From NCBI GenBank assembly GCA_900544765.1, contig UQWI01000004.1, positions 62,001-126,000 on the forward strand: a stretch of DNA of 64,000 bases. The letters are read 5' to 3'. Source of the DNA: an uncultured Eubacteriales bacterium. Its GTDB lineage: Bacteria > Bacillota > Clostridia > Oscillospirales > Oscillospiraceae. Below are positions 16,556-24,691 of this stretch, piece by piece. A program made the translations under genes and the position numbers. The stretch's first letter is position 1. Each line of letters starts with the position of its first letter. The notes below the pieces were generated by a model. The model ran no database searches, was not told the DNA's origin, and worked only from the letters and a program-made list of their open reading frames with translations.

Positions 16556-16735
16556 GCCTTTCCCTCCGCTTCTAAAAATTGAATTCCGGGCAGCCGCGGT
16601 ATTTTGCCGCTTTCGGGCTGCGTCCCAGTCGTTTATCAAAAAATCCAGGCACAATTTGCGCAGATTGTCCGCAGCCTCGTCCGGCGCTAGGTGCGCCGTG
16701 CTATCTCCGCCGGCGCTTAAAAGGACGTATTTCAC
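16556..16735 (-). CDS. Short open frame, in-frame extension of the C-GCAxxG-C-C gene
   Basis: A GTG at 16735, seven bases after the methyltransferase stop and preceded by GAGTGAG, opens 60 codons that run without a stop into the next gene. The peptide starts MKYVLLSAGGDSTAHLAPDE and continues AADNLRKLCLDFLINDWD, which looks like a real small domain, then turns into low-quality sequence (RNSIFRSGGKG). I suspect a small separate cluster protein that lost its own end, or a natural two-domain fusion of 195 residues. No function is known. Confidence 0.45.
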
Positions 16736-16742
16736 CCCGTAC

Positions 16743-17267
16743 TCACTCTTTTTTCAGCACGGCAGCGAGATAGCGGCAGCTGCGCGCGTCCACACTGGGA
16801 GGCGGGGCTTCGGCAGCGCCCGCCCAGAGCGCAGCCAGATAGTATTCGCGCCACTCGCGCGTAATATCCTCGACATGCTCTAGGGCAAAGCCCGCATCCG
16901 ACGCCAGAGCGCGCAGCGCCGCTTCCCCGCCGGGTACGACGTCCGAATACATCAGCCTCCCGCCGGGGGCCAGCAGCCTGTGCGCCGAGGACATCGCGCG
17001 CGGCACTTCGCCGGTGAGCAAAAACACGCACTGGCTCAGCGCCGCGTCAAACGAGCCCGGCGCATGGGGCGGCGCGAACAAGTCTCCGTACTGCACATCC
17101 TCGCCGGGCGTTATGTCAACTCCGACTGCCTCATAGCCCAGCGACCTCAGCAGACGCACGGCGTCGCCGTCGCCTGCGCCCAGGTCTATTACCCGCGCCC
17201 CCGGCGCGAGGGCAGCAAGCGATATCAGTTTCCTCGTGGCGGTTTCCCCGCCGGGGTGCCTTTGCAT
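16743..17267 (-). CDS. SAM-dependent methyltransferase, DVU_1556-like
   Basis: 174 residues, a small class I methyltransferase. Motif I is VIDLGAGDGDAV (about residues 25-36), then VGVDI for the acidic ribose contact and GGRLMYSDVV at motif III. There is no added substrate domain, as in ubiquinone/UbiE-like small-molecule methyltransferases. The ATG follows GAAGGAGG; the upstream open frame overlaps the small membrane gene and is not used. It belongs to the same operon and to the DVU_1556 group by neighbours. Substrate unknown. Confidence 0.85.
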   Translation of the reverse strand: MQRHPGGETATRKLISLAALAPGARVIDLGAGDGDAVRLLRSLGYEAVGVDITPGEDVQYGDLFAPPHAPGSFDAALSQCVFLLTGEVPRAMSSAHRLLAPGGRLMYSDVVPGGEAALRALASDAGFALEHVEDITREWREYYLAALWAGAAEAPPPSVDARSCRYLAAVLKKE

Positions 17268-17278
17268 GGCGTCCTCCT

Positions 17279-17509
17279 TCAGCGTGTGAGCTCCGTGTAC
17301 AGCGCCGCCGCAGCCGCGGCAGCCAGCAGGCAGGCGATCAAAACAATGGCAGTCTGTTTCCCCGTGCTCATGGCCCACAGCTTTTCTGATATCTTCTTGC
17401 CGAATTTGCCCATCTTGCAGGCGTTGAACAGCAGGATAACGACAGCGACCACCGGCAGCACTACAAGCGCCAGCTCCATAGAAGAGTCCGATTGGAATCT
17501 GTACGGCAT
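17279..17509 (-). CDS. Small two-helix membrane protein in the molybdenum cluster
   Basis: 76 residues with two membrane helices (about 11-30 and 50-70) linked by a basic loop (CKMGKFGKKISEKLW). It lies 11 bases before the methyltransferase gene. No strong ribosome site; GAGATGAG precedes the ATG, and an internal ATG at 17479 is another option. I do not recognise the family. The position suggests a membrane anchor for one of the soluble redox proteins, but this is inference only. Confidence 0.55.
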   Translation of the reverse strand: MPYRFQSDSSMELALVVLPVVAVVILLFNACKMGKFGKKISEKLWAMSTGKQTAIVLIACLLAAAAAAALYTELTR

Positions 17510-17636
17510 AGGCTCATCTCTGCGAGTTATGTAAACTTAATATCCGTCTTGTGCGACGTCGGACAAACTGGACTCGGACGCGGCATGGCCTGCGTCCCGC
17601 GTTGGCCGGAACGGGCAGGGCGCGCCGTGCGTGAGC

Positions 17637-17858
17637 CTACTTGTCCTCCAGCACCTTTTCCACGCTGAGGACCTTACCCATGGCCAGCTCCTCCGGCACG
17701 TACACGAAGCCGCATTTGGGGCAGACGGGAAGCTCTACGGGAAAGGCGTTGTCCAGATAGCCGAACACTGCGTTTGCCTTGACGAGCTGTACGCCGCACT
17801 TGTGGCAGGTAAGCTTCCCCTCGGGGTCAACGACGTAATAGCTCTTTTCCTCTGCCAT
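17637..17858 (-). CDS. Small rubredoxin-like redox protein, DVU_1557-like
   Basis: 73 residues with two Cys pairs, CHKCG (residues 18-22) and CPKCG (about 46-50), as in rubredoxin or a zinc ribbon. The sequence between and after them (AFPVELPVCPKCGFVYVPEE) is unlike classical rubredoxin, which has a CPxCG-Y first loop. It follows the large Fe-S oxidoreductase gene by three bases and is clearly co-transcribed. Probably carries electrons between cluster enzymes if it binds iron, or is structural if it binds zinc. Confidence 0.82.
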   Translation of the reverse strand: MAEEKSYYVVDPEGKLTCHKCGVQLVKANAVFGYLDNAFPVELPVCPKCGFVYVPEELAMGKVLSVEKVLEDK

Positions 17859-17861
17859 GAT

Positions 17862-20141
17862 TCACCTCGTTTCTATTGTCATGCGGTGGCTGTACACGCG
17901 ATGCACCGTGTACCCGTCCGCGTCCTCAGTGAACTTGACCCAGAAGGTCACGTTGCCTATGCGCAGGCGCGTCACCAGCAGGCCGGTGTCGTTTTCGAGC
18001 ACGGCCTCGCCGCTCGTGCGGTACGCGCGCATGACGCCGGCGACGTCCGTGTCGAGCACCATGCGCTCCTCCATGAGCGCCCTTGCCTCGCCGGTGAATT
18101 CAAGCTTGAAGCCCAGTGCCTCCATAGCGTCGTCCTCCATCCATATCTCGCGCAGCATGCGCCGCTTCAGCTCCAGGCGGTTGCGCCGCTTTTCGCTTAT
18201 CCCCGGCGCCGCGCCGGCCGCCGCGCCGTAAACCAGCTCCAGCATGTGCGCGCTCTCGGCCCCGGCGCGCGCGTACCGGTCGCGGCAGCCCATGCAGTAG
18301 GTGAGCTGCAAGCCCTCCGTGCCGTCCAGCGCGAAGGCGGTCATCTCCTCGGCGACCTCCGGCTTGGCGTAACCGGCCAGCCCGCCGTAGCCGCAGCAGG
18401 GCGCACGCTCGCCGCTGTACTCAGGCTCGGTAACGGTGCAGCCGAGGCGCGACGCCAGCTCGCGCACCGCGCTTCGTGTGTGGGCGTCGCCGCGCGCGCC
18501 GCAGGCGTCGTGCAGCGTCACCTCGCCTACGGCGTGAGGAGCGTCCGCGGGCAGGCCAATTTCAAGCAGCACGTCCCATATGCCTATGCACTCGCCGAGC
18601 GGCGCGAGCGTCTTTGCGCATGTGGGGCAGGCGGTTATTATCTTCGGGTTCCCCAGAGTGGCAAGCGCGTCCTGCAGCTGCGCGCACGTCTCATTGAACA
18701 GCTCCTCGCGCCCGGCCCAGTGGGATATTATGCCGCAGCAGCCGAGCAGGATGCCCACGCCTCCCCCAAGCCGCGCGCGCAGATCTGCATACGTGCGCCA
18801 GACGGCCTCGGGCGCGACGGCCCCGGCCTGGCAGCCGGGGAAGAACACATATTCGCACTTCTCAAAGCCCGGCTCTGCCCGGCAGAGGAAGACCTCGCCG
18901 TTTGAAAAGAGCTGGTCTAAGAGCGCGAACTCGTGTACCGCCAGGCTCATCTTCCCGGTGTCCACCATGTTGCGGCGGGCGGAGAGGCAGATTTCCGCCA
19001 TGTCGTAGCCGTTCGGGCAGGTGACCGTACACTGAGAGCAAAGCGCGCAGGAGTTTATGGCGCCGTTCATCATGTGGTCGCCCATTATGATGCCGACGTT
19101 GTTATATATCTCGCGGGTCATAATGCGGGGGAACTTGCCGTAGTGCTGCAGCCAGACGCAGCCCTTGATGCACTCCGTACACTCGCACTGTATGCATCTG
19201 GCTGCCTCGCTCTGCGCCTCGCCGGGCGAGTATACGCCGTTTTCCGCTACACGGCGTGACGGCGCGACGGCGGACAAATCAGTGTACAGCGTGCTCGTGA
19301 CCGGTCCCTCCTCGCCGCGTGAGCTGGCGGGGCTCATGCCCTGTGCCAGCCGGTCGGCGCTGACGCCCGCGCGGCGCGCGTCGTAAAAGGCGCCGATAAC
19401 GCTCGCGTCTGCGCCCGGGCGGGCGAGCACACCGAGCGCGCCGTCATAGAGCGTGACGGGGTCGGGCCCGCTTCCGCCCAGCAGGGCGTATGCGGCCTGT
19501 GAGACGCAGACGAGGTCATATTCGGCTCTCTCGGAGGCGATAAACTCAGCGCTGAGCTTGCAGCCGTACACGATTTTCAGATCGAGCTTTTCAAGCGCTC
19601 CTGCCTGCGTCGCGGCGTCTTCCGGACACAGGAACGGCGCGCAGTCGGAAATAAGCTCCTCCGCGCCCGGCGCTGAGACGTAAAACACTGTGGGATAGCT
19701 CTTCCCGGCCAGCTCCGCAGCCACGATGAGGCTGAAGAGCTCGGAGCCGAAGACGGCGGCGGTCTTTTTCTTCCTGAATTTCAGCAGCCCGCGGCCCGTC
19801 CTCGGCTGGCCGCAGCGCATGGCGGCGCGCTCCAGCGCGGGGATGTTCACGCTCTCCGCGCCGCACTCCGCCAGACGGCAGGCACCGGCACATGGCGCCT
19901 CGCAGCCGGCGGCCAGTATTTGGGCAAAGGGCGTCGCCCGCTCGAGCATGGCCCGCGCGGCGGTGAAATCGCCGTCCGCGCACAGACGCGTGAGCTCCCT
20001 AGCATCTATTCGCAGCGGGCAGGCCGCCGTGCAGAAGGCGGGCTGCTCGTGTACGCACAGCGCCTCGCGCGCGGCGAGCTCCTCTTTTGAGTAGAGCTGT
20101 TTGGTCTTGTATACGCGCGTCGAGCGCTCGGTAAAGTCCAT
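17862..20141 (-). CDS. Fe-S oxidoreductase, pyridine nucleotide-disulfide/dicluster type (DVU_1558-like)
   Basis: 759 residues. The N-terminus has the GltD/DpyD-type cluster cysteines (CVHEQPAFCTAACPLR, then CEAPCAGACRLAECG). A Rossmann-like part follows, but the expected GxGxxG is replaced by AVFGSELFS. Then come two 4Fe-4S sites (CIQCECTECIKGC and CALCSQCTVTCPNGYD) and two HdrB/GlpC-like CCG domains (GCQAG, GCCG, CPTC; DACGARGD, CCGYGG, CMGC). It looks like an electron-transfer hub between the aldehyde oxidoreductase and a carrier. The missing dinucleotide fingerprint suggests it may not bind FAD normally. It is the second gene from the promoter-proximal end of the minus-strand cluster. Confidence 0.85.
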   Translation of the reverse strand: MDFTERSTRVYKTKQLYSKEELAAREALCVHEQPAFCTAACPLRIDARELTRLCADGDFTAARAMLERATPFAQILAAGCEAPCAGACRLAECGAESVNIPALERAAMRCGQPRTGRGLLKFRKKKTAAVFGSELFSLIVAAELAGKSYPTVFYVSAPGAEELISDCAPFLCPEDAATQAGALEKLDLKIVYGCKLSAEFIASERAEYDLVCVSQAAYALLGGSGPDPVTLYDGALGVLARPGADASVIGAFYDARRAGVSADRLAQGMSPASSRGEEGPVTSTLYTDLSAVAPSRRVAENGVYSPGEAQSEAARCIQCECTECIKGCVWLQHYGKFPRIMTREIYNNVGIIMGDHMMNGAINSCALCSQCTVTCPNGYDMAEICLSARRNMVDTGKMSLAVHEFALLDQLFSNGEVFLCRAEPGFEKCEYVFFPGCQAGAVAPEAVWRTYADLRARLGGGVGILLGCCGIISHWAGREELFNETCAQLQDALATLGNPKIITACPTCAKTLAPLGECIGIWDVLLEIGLPADAPHAVGEVTLHDACGARGDAHTRSAVRELASRLGCTVTEPEYSGERAPCCGYGGLAGYAKPEVAEEMTAFALDGTEGLQLTYCMGCRDRYARAGAESAHMLELVYGAAAGAAPGISEKRRNRLELKRRMLREIWMEDDAMEALGFKLEFTGEARALMEERMVLDTDVAGVMRAYRTSGEAVLENDTGLLVTRLRIGNVTFWVKFTEDADGYTVHRVYSHRMTIETR

Positions 20142-20233
20142 AATCGCCCTCCTTCCGTTGGGGAAATCAGTCCACGGAGTTCCAGAATTCTATCTTGCAC
20201 GCTGTGCCGTTTTCGTCGGGAATAAAATTTATT

Positions 20234-20261
20234 AATGGGGAAGGCCTTCGCCTTCCCCATT
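20234..20261 (-). terminator. Hairpin after the aldehyde oxidoreductase gene
   Basis: A 12-base-pair stem (AATGGGGAAGGC/GCCTTCCCCATT) lies 30 bases after the Mop-like gene stop, with an AT-rich stretch following on minus. It may end or reduce transcription between the large hydroxylase and the rest of the cluster. No ORF is supported in 20142-20290. Confidence 0.6.
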
Positions 20262-20290
20262 CTATCATAGCTTGCGTGTGATTTAAAGTC

Positions 20291-23035
20291 TTATGCCTTG
20301 ACCTGCTTGAGCGCTTCAAGCACCACGCTCGGCAAGGCCGGGACGCGGGTGATGCGCGCGCCGGTGGCGTTGTAGATGGCGTTCAGGATGGCCGGGTGCG
20401 GGGCGTCCAGCGGGGCCTCGCCGCAGCCGGATGCGCCGTAGGGGCCGTTCGGGCGCGGGTGGTTGGTCTGGTACACCAGCTCGATGTCGTCGGGCGCGTC
20501 GTTCGGGTACGGGATGCCGCACTTGGCCAGCGTGGTGTGCTTCTTGAGGTCCTCGAAGTCCTCGGTCAGCGCCAGGCCGATGCCCTGGACAAGCCCGCCG
20601 TAGAAGTTGCCGTCGACGGCCAGCTTGTTGAGGATGGTGCCGCAGTCGGCCACGGCGGTGAACTTCTCAACCTTGACCTTGCCGGTCTCGGTGTCAACCG
20701 CGACCTCGGGCAGGAAGATTGTGTACATATAGCTCGGGAACGGATCGCCCTGGCTGGTAGCCTGGTCGAGAGTCACGCTCGCGGTGTAGGTGTAGATACC
20801 CACGGCATGGGTGTCTATGCCCTCGGCGACCATTTCATCGTAGGTGCGGTAGGTCCCGTCCGGTTTGCGCATGGCCTTGAGCAGGTTCTCACAGGCCACT
20901 TTGGTGGCGGAGCCGGTCATGACCGTGGAGCGGGAGCCGCCGGCAGGGCCGGAGTTGGGGGTGAGCTTGGTGTCGTTCATCTCGAGATGAATCATCTCGG
21001 GCGTGAAGCCCGCCTGGCGCAGGGTCTCGTGGCCCGCGGTGAGCGTGGCAATATCCGCGCCCTGGCCGTGATCCTCCCAGGAGTTGCGGAGCGTTACGGT
21101 GCCGTCGGGGTTCAGATCCGCCCAGCACTCGGAGGCGTCGGAGTTGTCGAGGCCGCAGCCGTAGACGCCAAGAGAGACGCCGATGCCGTACTTGATACGG
21201 CCGTCGCTGGCGGCGTTCTTCTCCGCGACGCGCTTCTTGGCGGCTTCATAATACGGCCTGGCGAGGTTGAACAGATCCTCCTCGCAGTAGACGTCGGGGC
21301 GGCAGCCGTTGGGAGTGCGGGAGTCCTCGCTCTCCTTGTAGCAGTTCATTGCGCGGAACTCGAAGGGATCTATGCCCAGCTTTGCCGCCATGACGTCCAT
21401 GGCTATGTCGCTGCCCATGAAGCTCTGCGGCGAGCCGTAGGCGCGGAAGGCGCTGCCCCAGGCGTGGTTGGTGAACACCGTGGTGGACTTGTTGCGTATC
21501 GTCTTGATGTCCACGCCCGCGCCGACGAACTGGCTCAGGCGGTGGGTCAGCAGGTCGCCGAACTCGCTGTATGGGCCGTGGTCGATGTAGTTGTCGCCCC
21601 AGAGCGCAAGCACCTTGCCGTTGTCGTCGGCGGCCAGCTTGATGTGCATGAAGCCGGGGCTGCGCTTGCCGGTGTAGGTGATGGACTGGTACATGTTGAA
21701 GTTGAGGCTGACCGGCCTCTGGCAGACCAGCGCGGCCACACCGAGTATGCCCTCGTTCGTGGGCGAGAACTTGTAGCCGAAGGTGCCGCCCGAGTGGTTC
21801 TGCACCAGGCGCAGCTTATCCAGCGGCACGCCGATGCCGTCGGCTATCATTGGCGCGTGCAGATGCAGGCCGATGCTCTTGGAGTGGACGGTGAGCATCC
21901 CGTCTTCGTCTATGTAAGCGTAGCCGTTGTCCGGCTCCAGGAAGAGGTGAGGCTGGCGGGAGCAGTAGCTCTCGACCTCTATCACGTTGGGCGCGCTGTC
22001 AAAGTCGAAGTCGGGGCCTTTTATGCAGTTGGTCTCGTAGTACGCGTTGGGTGTGCCGGGGTGTATCTCAATGGCGTCGGGCGCGAGAGCCTCGGGCGCA
22101 CTCATGTAAGCGGGCAGGACCTCCAGGTCAACCTTGACGGCCTTCGCGGCCTCGCGGGCGTGCTCCTCGGTGTCCGCCGCGACTATGGCGATGGCGTCGC
22201 CGTACTGGAACACCTTCTCGTCGCAGAGTATCGGCCTGTCCCAGCCGTCGCACTTGTTGTTGAGCGGGAGCATTACGAGGCCGTTTATGCGGTTCTTGCC
22301 GGGGACGTCCTTGGCGGTTATTACCTTGAACACGCCGGGCATCTTCTCGGCCTCGGAGGTGTCGACGCCCTTGATGTTCGCGTGGCTCACTTCGGCCTGA
22401 ACGAGCGCGAGGCGCAGGGTGTTCTCGGGCATATGCAGAGCCTGGTCGGCGCCGAAATCCCAGGTGCCGGTGACCTTCATGGCCGCGCTCGGGCGGGCAT
22501 ATGTGGTGCCGGTTATGACGTTGTCGGTGGGCTTGAACATCAGATCCTCGGCCGTCATCTCGCCGCGCATTACGGCAGCGGCGGCCATGGTGGCGTCGAT
22601 GAGAGGCTTATAGCCCGTGCAGCGGCAGAGGTTGCGGTTCTTGTTGAACCAGTCCCGCACCTCCTGACGGGTCGGGTTGGGGTTCTGCTCGAGCAGGACC
22701 TTGGCGGAAATGATAAAGCCCGGAGAGCAGAAGCCGCACTGCGCGCAGCCGTAGGCCATCCACGCCACCTGCAGCGGGTGGAGGTTGTTCACCGTGCCGA
22801 CGCCCTCGATGGTGGTTATCTCTGCGTAATCGCGCAGCTTGGAGACCTTGGTTATACACGAACGCGTGACCTTGCCGTCGAGGATAACGTTACACGCACC
22901 GCAATGGCCCTCGCCGCAGCCCACCTTACATCCCGTAAGCAGGAGACGGTCACGAAGTACCTTGGCCAGTGTTTCATTTCCCTCCAGCACAAGCGTACGC
23001 TCTACCCCGTTGATAATGAGTACCTTCTTTATCAT
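20291..23035 (-). CDS. Molybdopterin-dependent aldehyde oxidoreductase (Mop/xanthine oxidase family), DVU_1559-like
   Basis: 914 residues in one chain, like Desulfovibrio gigas Mop (907) with no FAD domain. The 2Fe-2S ligands sit at the same numbers as in Mop: C40, C45, C48, C60 (plant-type) and C100, C103, C137, C139 (helical). The molybdenum part begins near residue 170, and the catalytic Glu lies in GASGCGEAPLD near residue 875. It oxidises an aldehyde or hydroxylates a heterocycle, passing electrons to Fe-S partners, here probably the downstream oxidoreductase. Substrate cannot be read from sequence. AAAGGAGG precedes the ATG; the gene is divergent from the 85-residue protein gene. Confidence 0.95.
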   Translation of the reverse strand: MIKKVLIINGVERTLVLEGNETLAKVLRDRLLLTGCKVGCGEGHCGACNVILDGKVTRSCITKVSKLRDYAEITTIEGVGTVNNLHPLQVAWMAYGCAQCGFCSPGFIISAKVLLEQNPNPTRQEVRDWFNKNRNLCRCTGYKPLIDATMAAAAVMRGEMTAEDLMFKPTDNVITGTTYARPSAAMKVTGTWDFGADQALHMPENTLRLALVQAEVSHANIKGVDTSEAEKMPGVFKVITAKDVPGKNRINGLVMLPLNNKCDGWDRPILCDEKVFQYGDAIAIVAADTEEHAREAAKAVKVDLEVLPAYMSAPEALAPDAIEIHPGTPNAYYETNCIKGPDFDFDSAPNVIEVESYCSRQPHLFLEPDNGYAYIDEDGMLTVHSKSIGLHLHAPMIADGIGVPLDKLRLVQNHSGGTFGYKFSPTNEGILGVAALVCQRPVSLNFNMYQSITYTGKRSPGFMHIKLAADDNGKVLALWGDNYIDHGPYSEFGDLLTHRLSQFVGAGVDIKTIRNKSTTVFTNHAWGSAFRAYGSPQSFMGSDIAMDVMAAKLGIDPFEFRAMNCYKESEDSRTPNGCRPDVYCEEDLFNLARPYYEAAKKRVAEKNAASDGRIKYGIGVSLGVYGCGLDNSDASECWADLNPDGTVTLRNSWEDHGQGADIATLTAGHETLRQAGFTPEMIHLEMNDTKLTPNSGPAGGSRSTVMTGSATKVACENLLKAMRKPDGTYRTYDEMVAEGIDTHAVGIYTYTASVTLDQATSQGDPFPSYMYTIFLPEVAVDTETGKVKVEKFTAVADCGTILNKLAVDGNFYGGLVQGIGLALTEDFEDLKKHTTLAKCGIPYPNDAPDDIELVYQTNHPRPNGPYGASGCGEAPLDAPHPAILNAIYNATGARITRVPALPSVVLEALKQVKA

Positions 23036-23137
23036 GCTGTTACCTCCTTTTATTGGTGTGTTTTATAATTTCATCAAAAAGCGCCAAGGCGCCTGTAATT
23101 GCCCCTTTAAATTGGAAAACATATATGATATATTCAA

Positions 23138-23166
23138 GTCACACGCAGCTTTATGACGCGTGTGAC
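23138..23166. promoter_or_regulatory. Perfect inverted repeat between the divergent cluster genes
   Basis: GTCACACGC (23138-23146) and GCGTGTGAC (23158-23166) are perfect 9-base arms with an 11-base spacer, centre to centre 20 bases, two DNA turns. It lies between the starts of the Mop-like gene and the 85-residue gene. No T tract follows, so an operator is more likely than a terminator. Confidence 0.6.
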
Positions 23167-23183
23167 AAAGGGAGGGCCTGAAC

Positions 23184-23441
23184 ATGGACGATAAATTAAA
23201 GGAAATACGCGCCGACTCCGTTACTATAGAAGTAACTGACGCAGTTACGGGCCGTACATTCAGACGTACGCTGCCGATAGACTACCTGGAAACGGCAAAT
23301 GCCCTGCGCCTTGCCGCCGAAAATGCGCACGGGGAACCTGCGGAGCTGGTATTTTACTCCGGCATTGGCGTAAACAGGCTGCGCGACCTGACGGGCGGCG
23401 GACCTGATAAAGACCCCTGCGGCGGACATGGCGGGCATTAA
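23184..23441 (+). CDS. Hypothetical small protein with CGGHGGH end
   Basis: 85 residues starting at an ATG with GGGAGGGCC upstream. The first 70 residues look like a small beta/alpha domain (SVTIEVTDAVTGRTFRRTL). The end reads DPCGGHGGH, a possible metal-binding tail. It lies between the Mop-like gene (divergent) and the NTP transferase gene (same strand, 162 bases further). I recognise no family; its place suggests a role in metal or cofactor handling for the cluster. Confidence 0.65.
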   Translation: MDDKLKEIRADSVTIEVTDAVTGRTFRRTLPIDYLETANALRLAAENAHGEPAELVFYSGIGVNRLRDLTGGGPDKDPCGGHGGH

Positions 23442-23603
23442 CCGGAAACGGCATCTTCTCAAGTTGATTGTACTATTTGAAATACCTGACGTCAAATTGT
23501 ATCAAATTGCAAATTGTATTGGTTTACAACTTGGTGATTTTGTGATATGGTATTTACTGTATCGCATCGTACTGAGACAACTATTGATTTGGAGGTATGC
23601 AGC

Positions 23604-24524
23604 GTGGCTACAGGAGCAGTAATAGCGGCGGCGGGCATGTCTTCCAGAATGGGGAAATTCAAGCCCATGCTGAGCATAGGCGCCATTTCCATCGCGCAGA
23701 GGATTGTGGCTACCTTCCAGCAGGCCGGGGTTTCGAGGATAGTGGTAGTTACGGGATACAGGGCAGAAGAGCTGGAGTGGCACCTGGCGCGGAGCGGCGT
23801 CGAGTTCCTGTACAATGAGAACTATGCAGACACGCAGATGTTTGATTCCGCCGTCCTTGGCTTCAAATATCTCAGCGGCAAGTGTTCGAATGTGCTCTTT
23901 ACCCCGGTCGACATTCCCCTTTTTACTTCGACTACGGTCGAAGCCCTGCTGAATTCGGACGCGGAACTGGCGTGCCCTGTTTACGCAGGAAAGCGCGGAC
24001 ATCCTATACTCCTGTCCTCAGCCGTCATGGAGAGCATACTTTCTGACTCCGGAGAGAAAGGGCTGCAGGGTGCGATTGACCGCTGCGGAGTGCCAATCAC
24101 GGAAGTTGAGGTTGTGGATCCCGGCATTCTGCTCGACGCCGACACGCCTGAGGACTATGCTGAGCTTTTGGAAAAGCACAACAGGCAGCTCTTCCGTCCG
24201 GTGATAGAGGTCTCCATAGCCAGGGAAAAAAAGTTTCTGGATGCAAGGGTAGCTATGCTTCTGCAGCTCACGGACGAGACCCATTCCGTGAGGCAGGCCT
24301 GTAAGCATATGCAGCTCTCATACAGCTCAGGCTGGAACGCTATAAACCTGCTGGAGCGCGAGCTTGGATATGCCGTCGTAGAGCGCAGCCAGGGCGGGTC
24401 GCGTACAGGCCGCAGCCATCTCACCGCAAAGGGGCGGGCCCTGCTGAAGGCGTACAGCACTTTTTCCGCCCTCCTGCAGGACGAGGCCGAAAAACTCTAC
24501 GGCCGGTGCTTTGGCAATATTTAA
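23604..24524 (+). CDS. MobA-like NTP transferase fused to a ModE-like HTH, DVU_1551-like
   Basis: 306 residues. The first 200 form a nucleotidyltransferase of the MocA/MobA type with VIAAAGMSSRMGKFKPML at the start and FTPVDIPLF at the metal site. Such enzymes make molybdopterin cytosine dinucleotide, the cofactor form used by xanthine oxidase family enzymes such as the adjacent Mop-like protein. The last 95 residues resemble the ModE/LysR winged helix (SVRQACKHMQLSYSSGWNAI, then GRSHLTAKGRALL). GTG start chosen because GGAGG lies eight bases before; the upstream ATG at 23547 lacks one. Could also regulate the cluster. Confidence 0.85.
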   Translation: MATGAVIAAAGMSSRMGKFKPMLSIGAISIAQRIVATFQQAGVSRIVVVTGYRAEELEWHLARSGVEFLYNENYADTQMFDSAVLGFKYLSGKCSNVLFTPVDIPLFTSTTVEALLNSDAELACPVYAGKRGHPILLSSAVMESILSDSGEKGLQGAIDRCGVPITEVEVVDPGILLDADTPEDYAELLEKHNRQLFRPVIEVSIAREKKFLDARVAMLLQLTDETHSVRQACKHMQLSYSSGWNAINLLERELGYAVVERSQGGSRTGRSHLTAKGRALLKAYSTFSALLQDEAEKLYGRCFGNI

Positions 24525-24525
24525 A

Positions 24526-24603
24526 AATCCCGCCGGCAGCGCCTTCGCCGGGCGGGATTAGCGGCAGCCTTCTGCCCCGCGCAAAAGCGCGGGGCAGTTT
24601 TTT
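24526..24603 (+). terminator. Tandem hairpins ending the NTP transferase gene
   Basis: The first hairpin (24526-24559) has 9-base arms AATCCCGCC/GGCGGGATT. The second (24572-24603) is a perfect 11-base-pair stem CTGCCCCGCGC with an AAAA loop, followed by six T: a classical terminator. Confidence 0.88.
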
Positions 24604-24691
24604 CTATGCGGCAGGAAGGCTGTGAGCCGTCCGGCTTACCGGACGCAATTGCGGCGGCACGCAGCTTCCTGCGGCGGGCTTTGGACCGGAG

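Noticed and set aside
20396..23068. Uninterrupted 890-codon frame on the plus strand over the Mop-like gene
   Set aside because: It mirrors the codon pattern of the real minus-strand gene, which has all Fe-S and molybdenum motifs. The mirror protein has odd Val/Ala/Gly/His repeats and no ribosome site. The same holds for the long mirror frames over aspS, hisS, ntpI and the TRAP permease.
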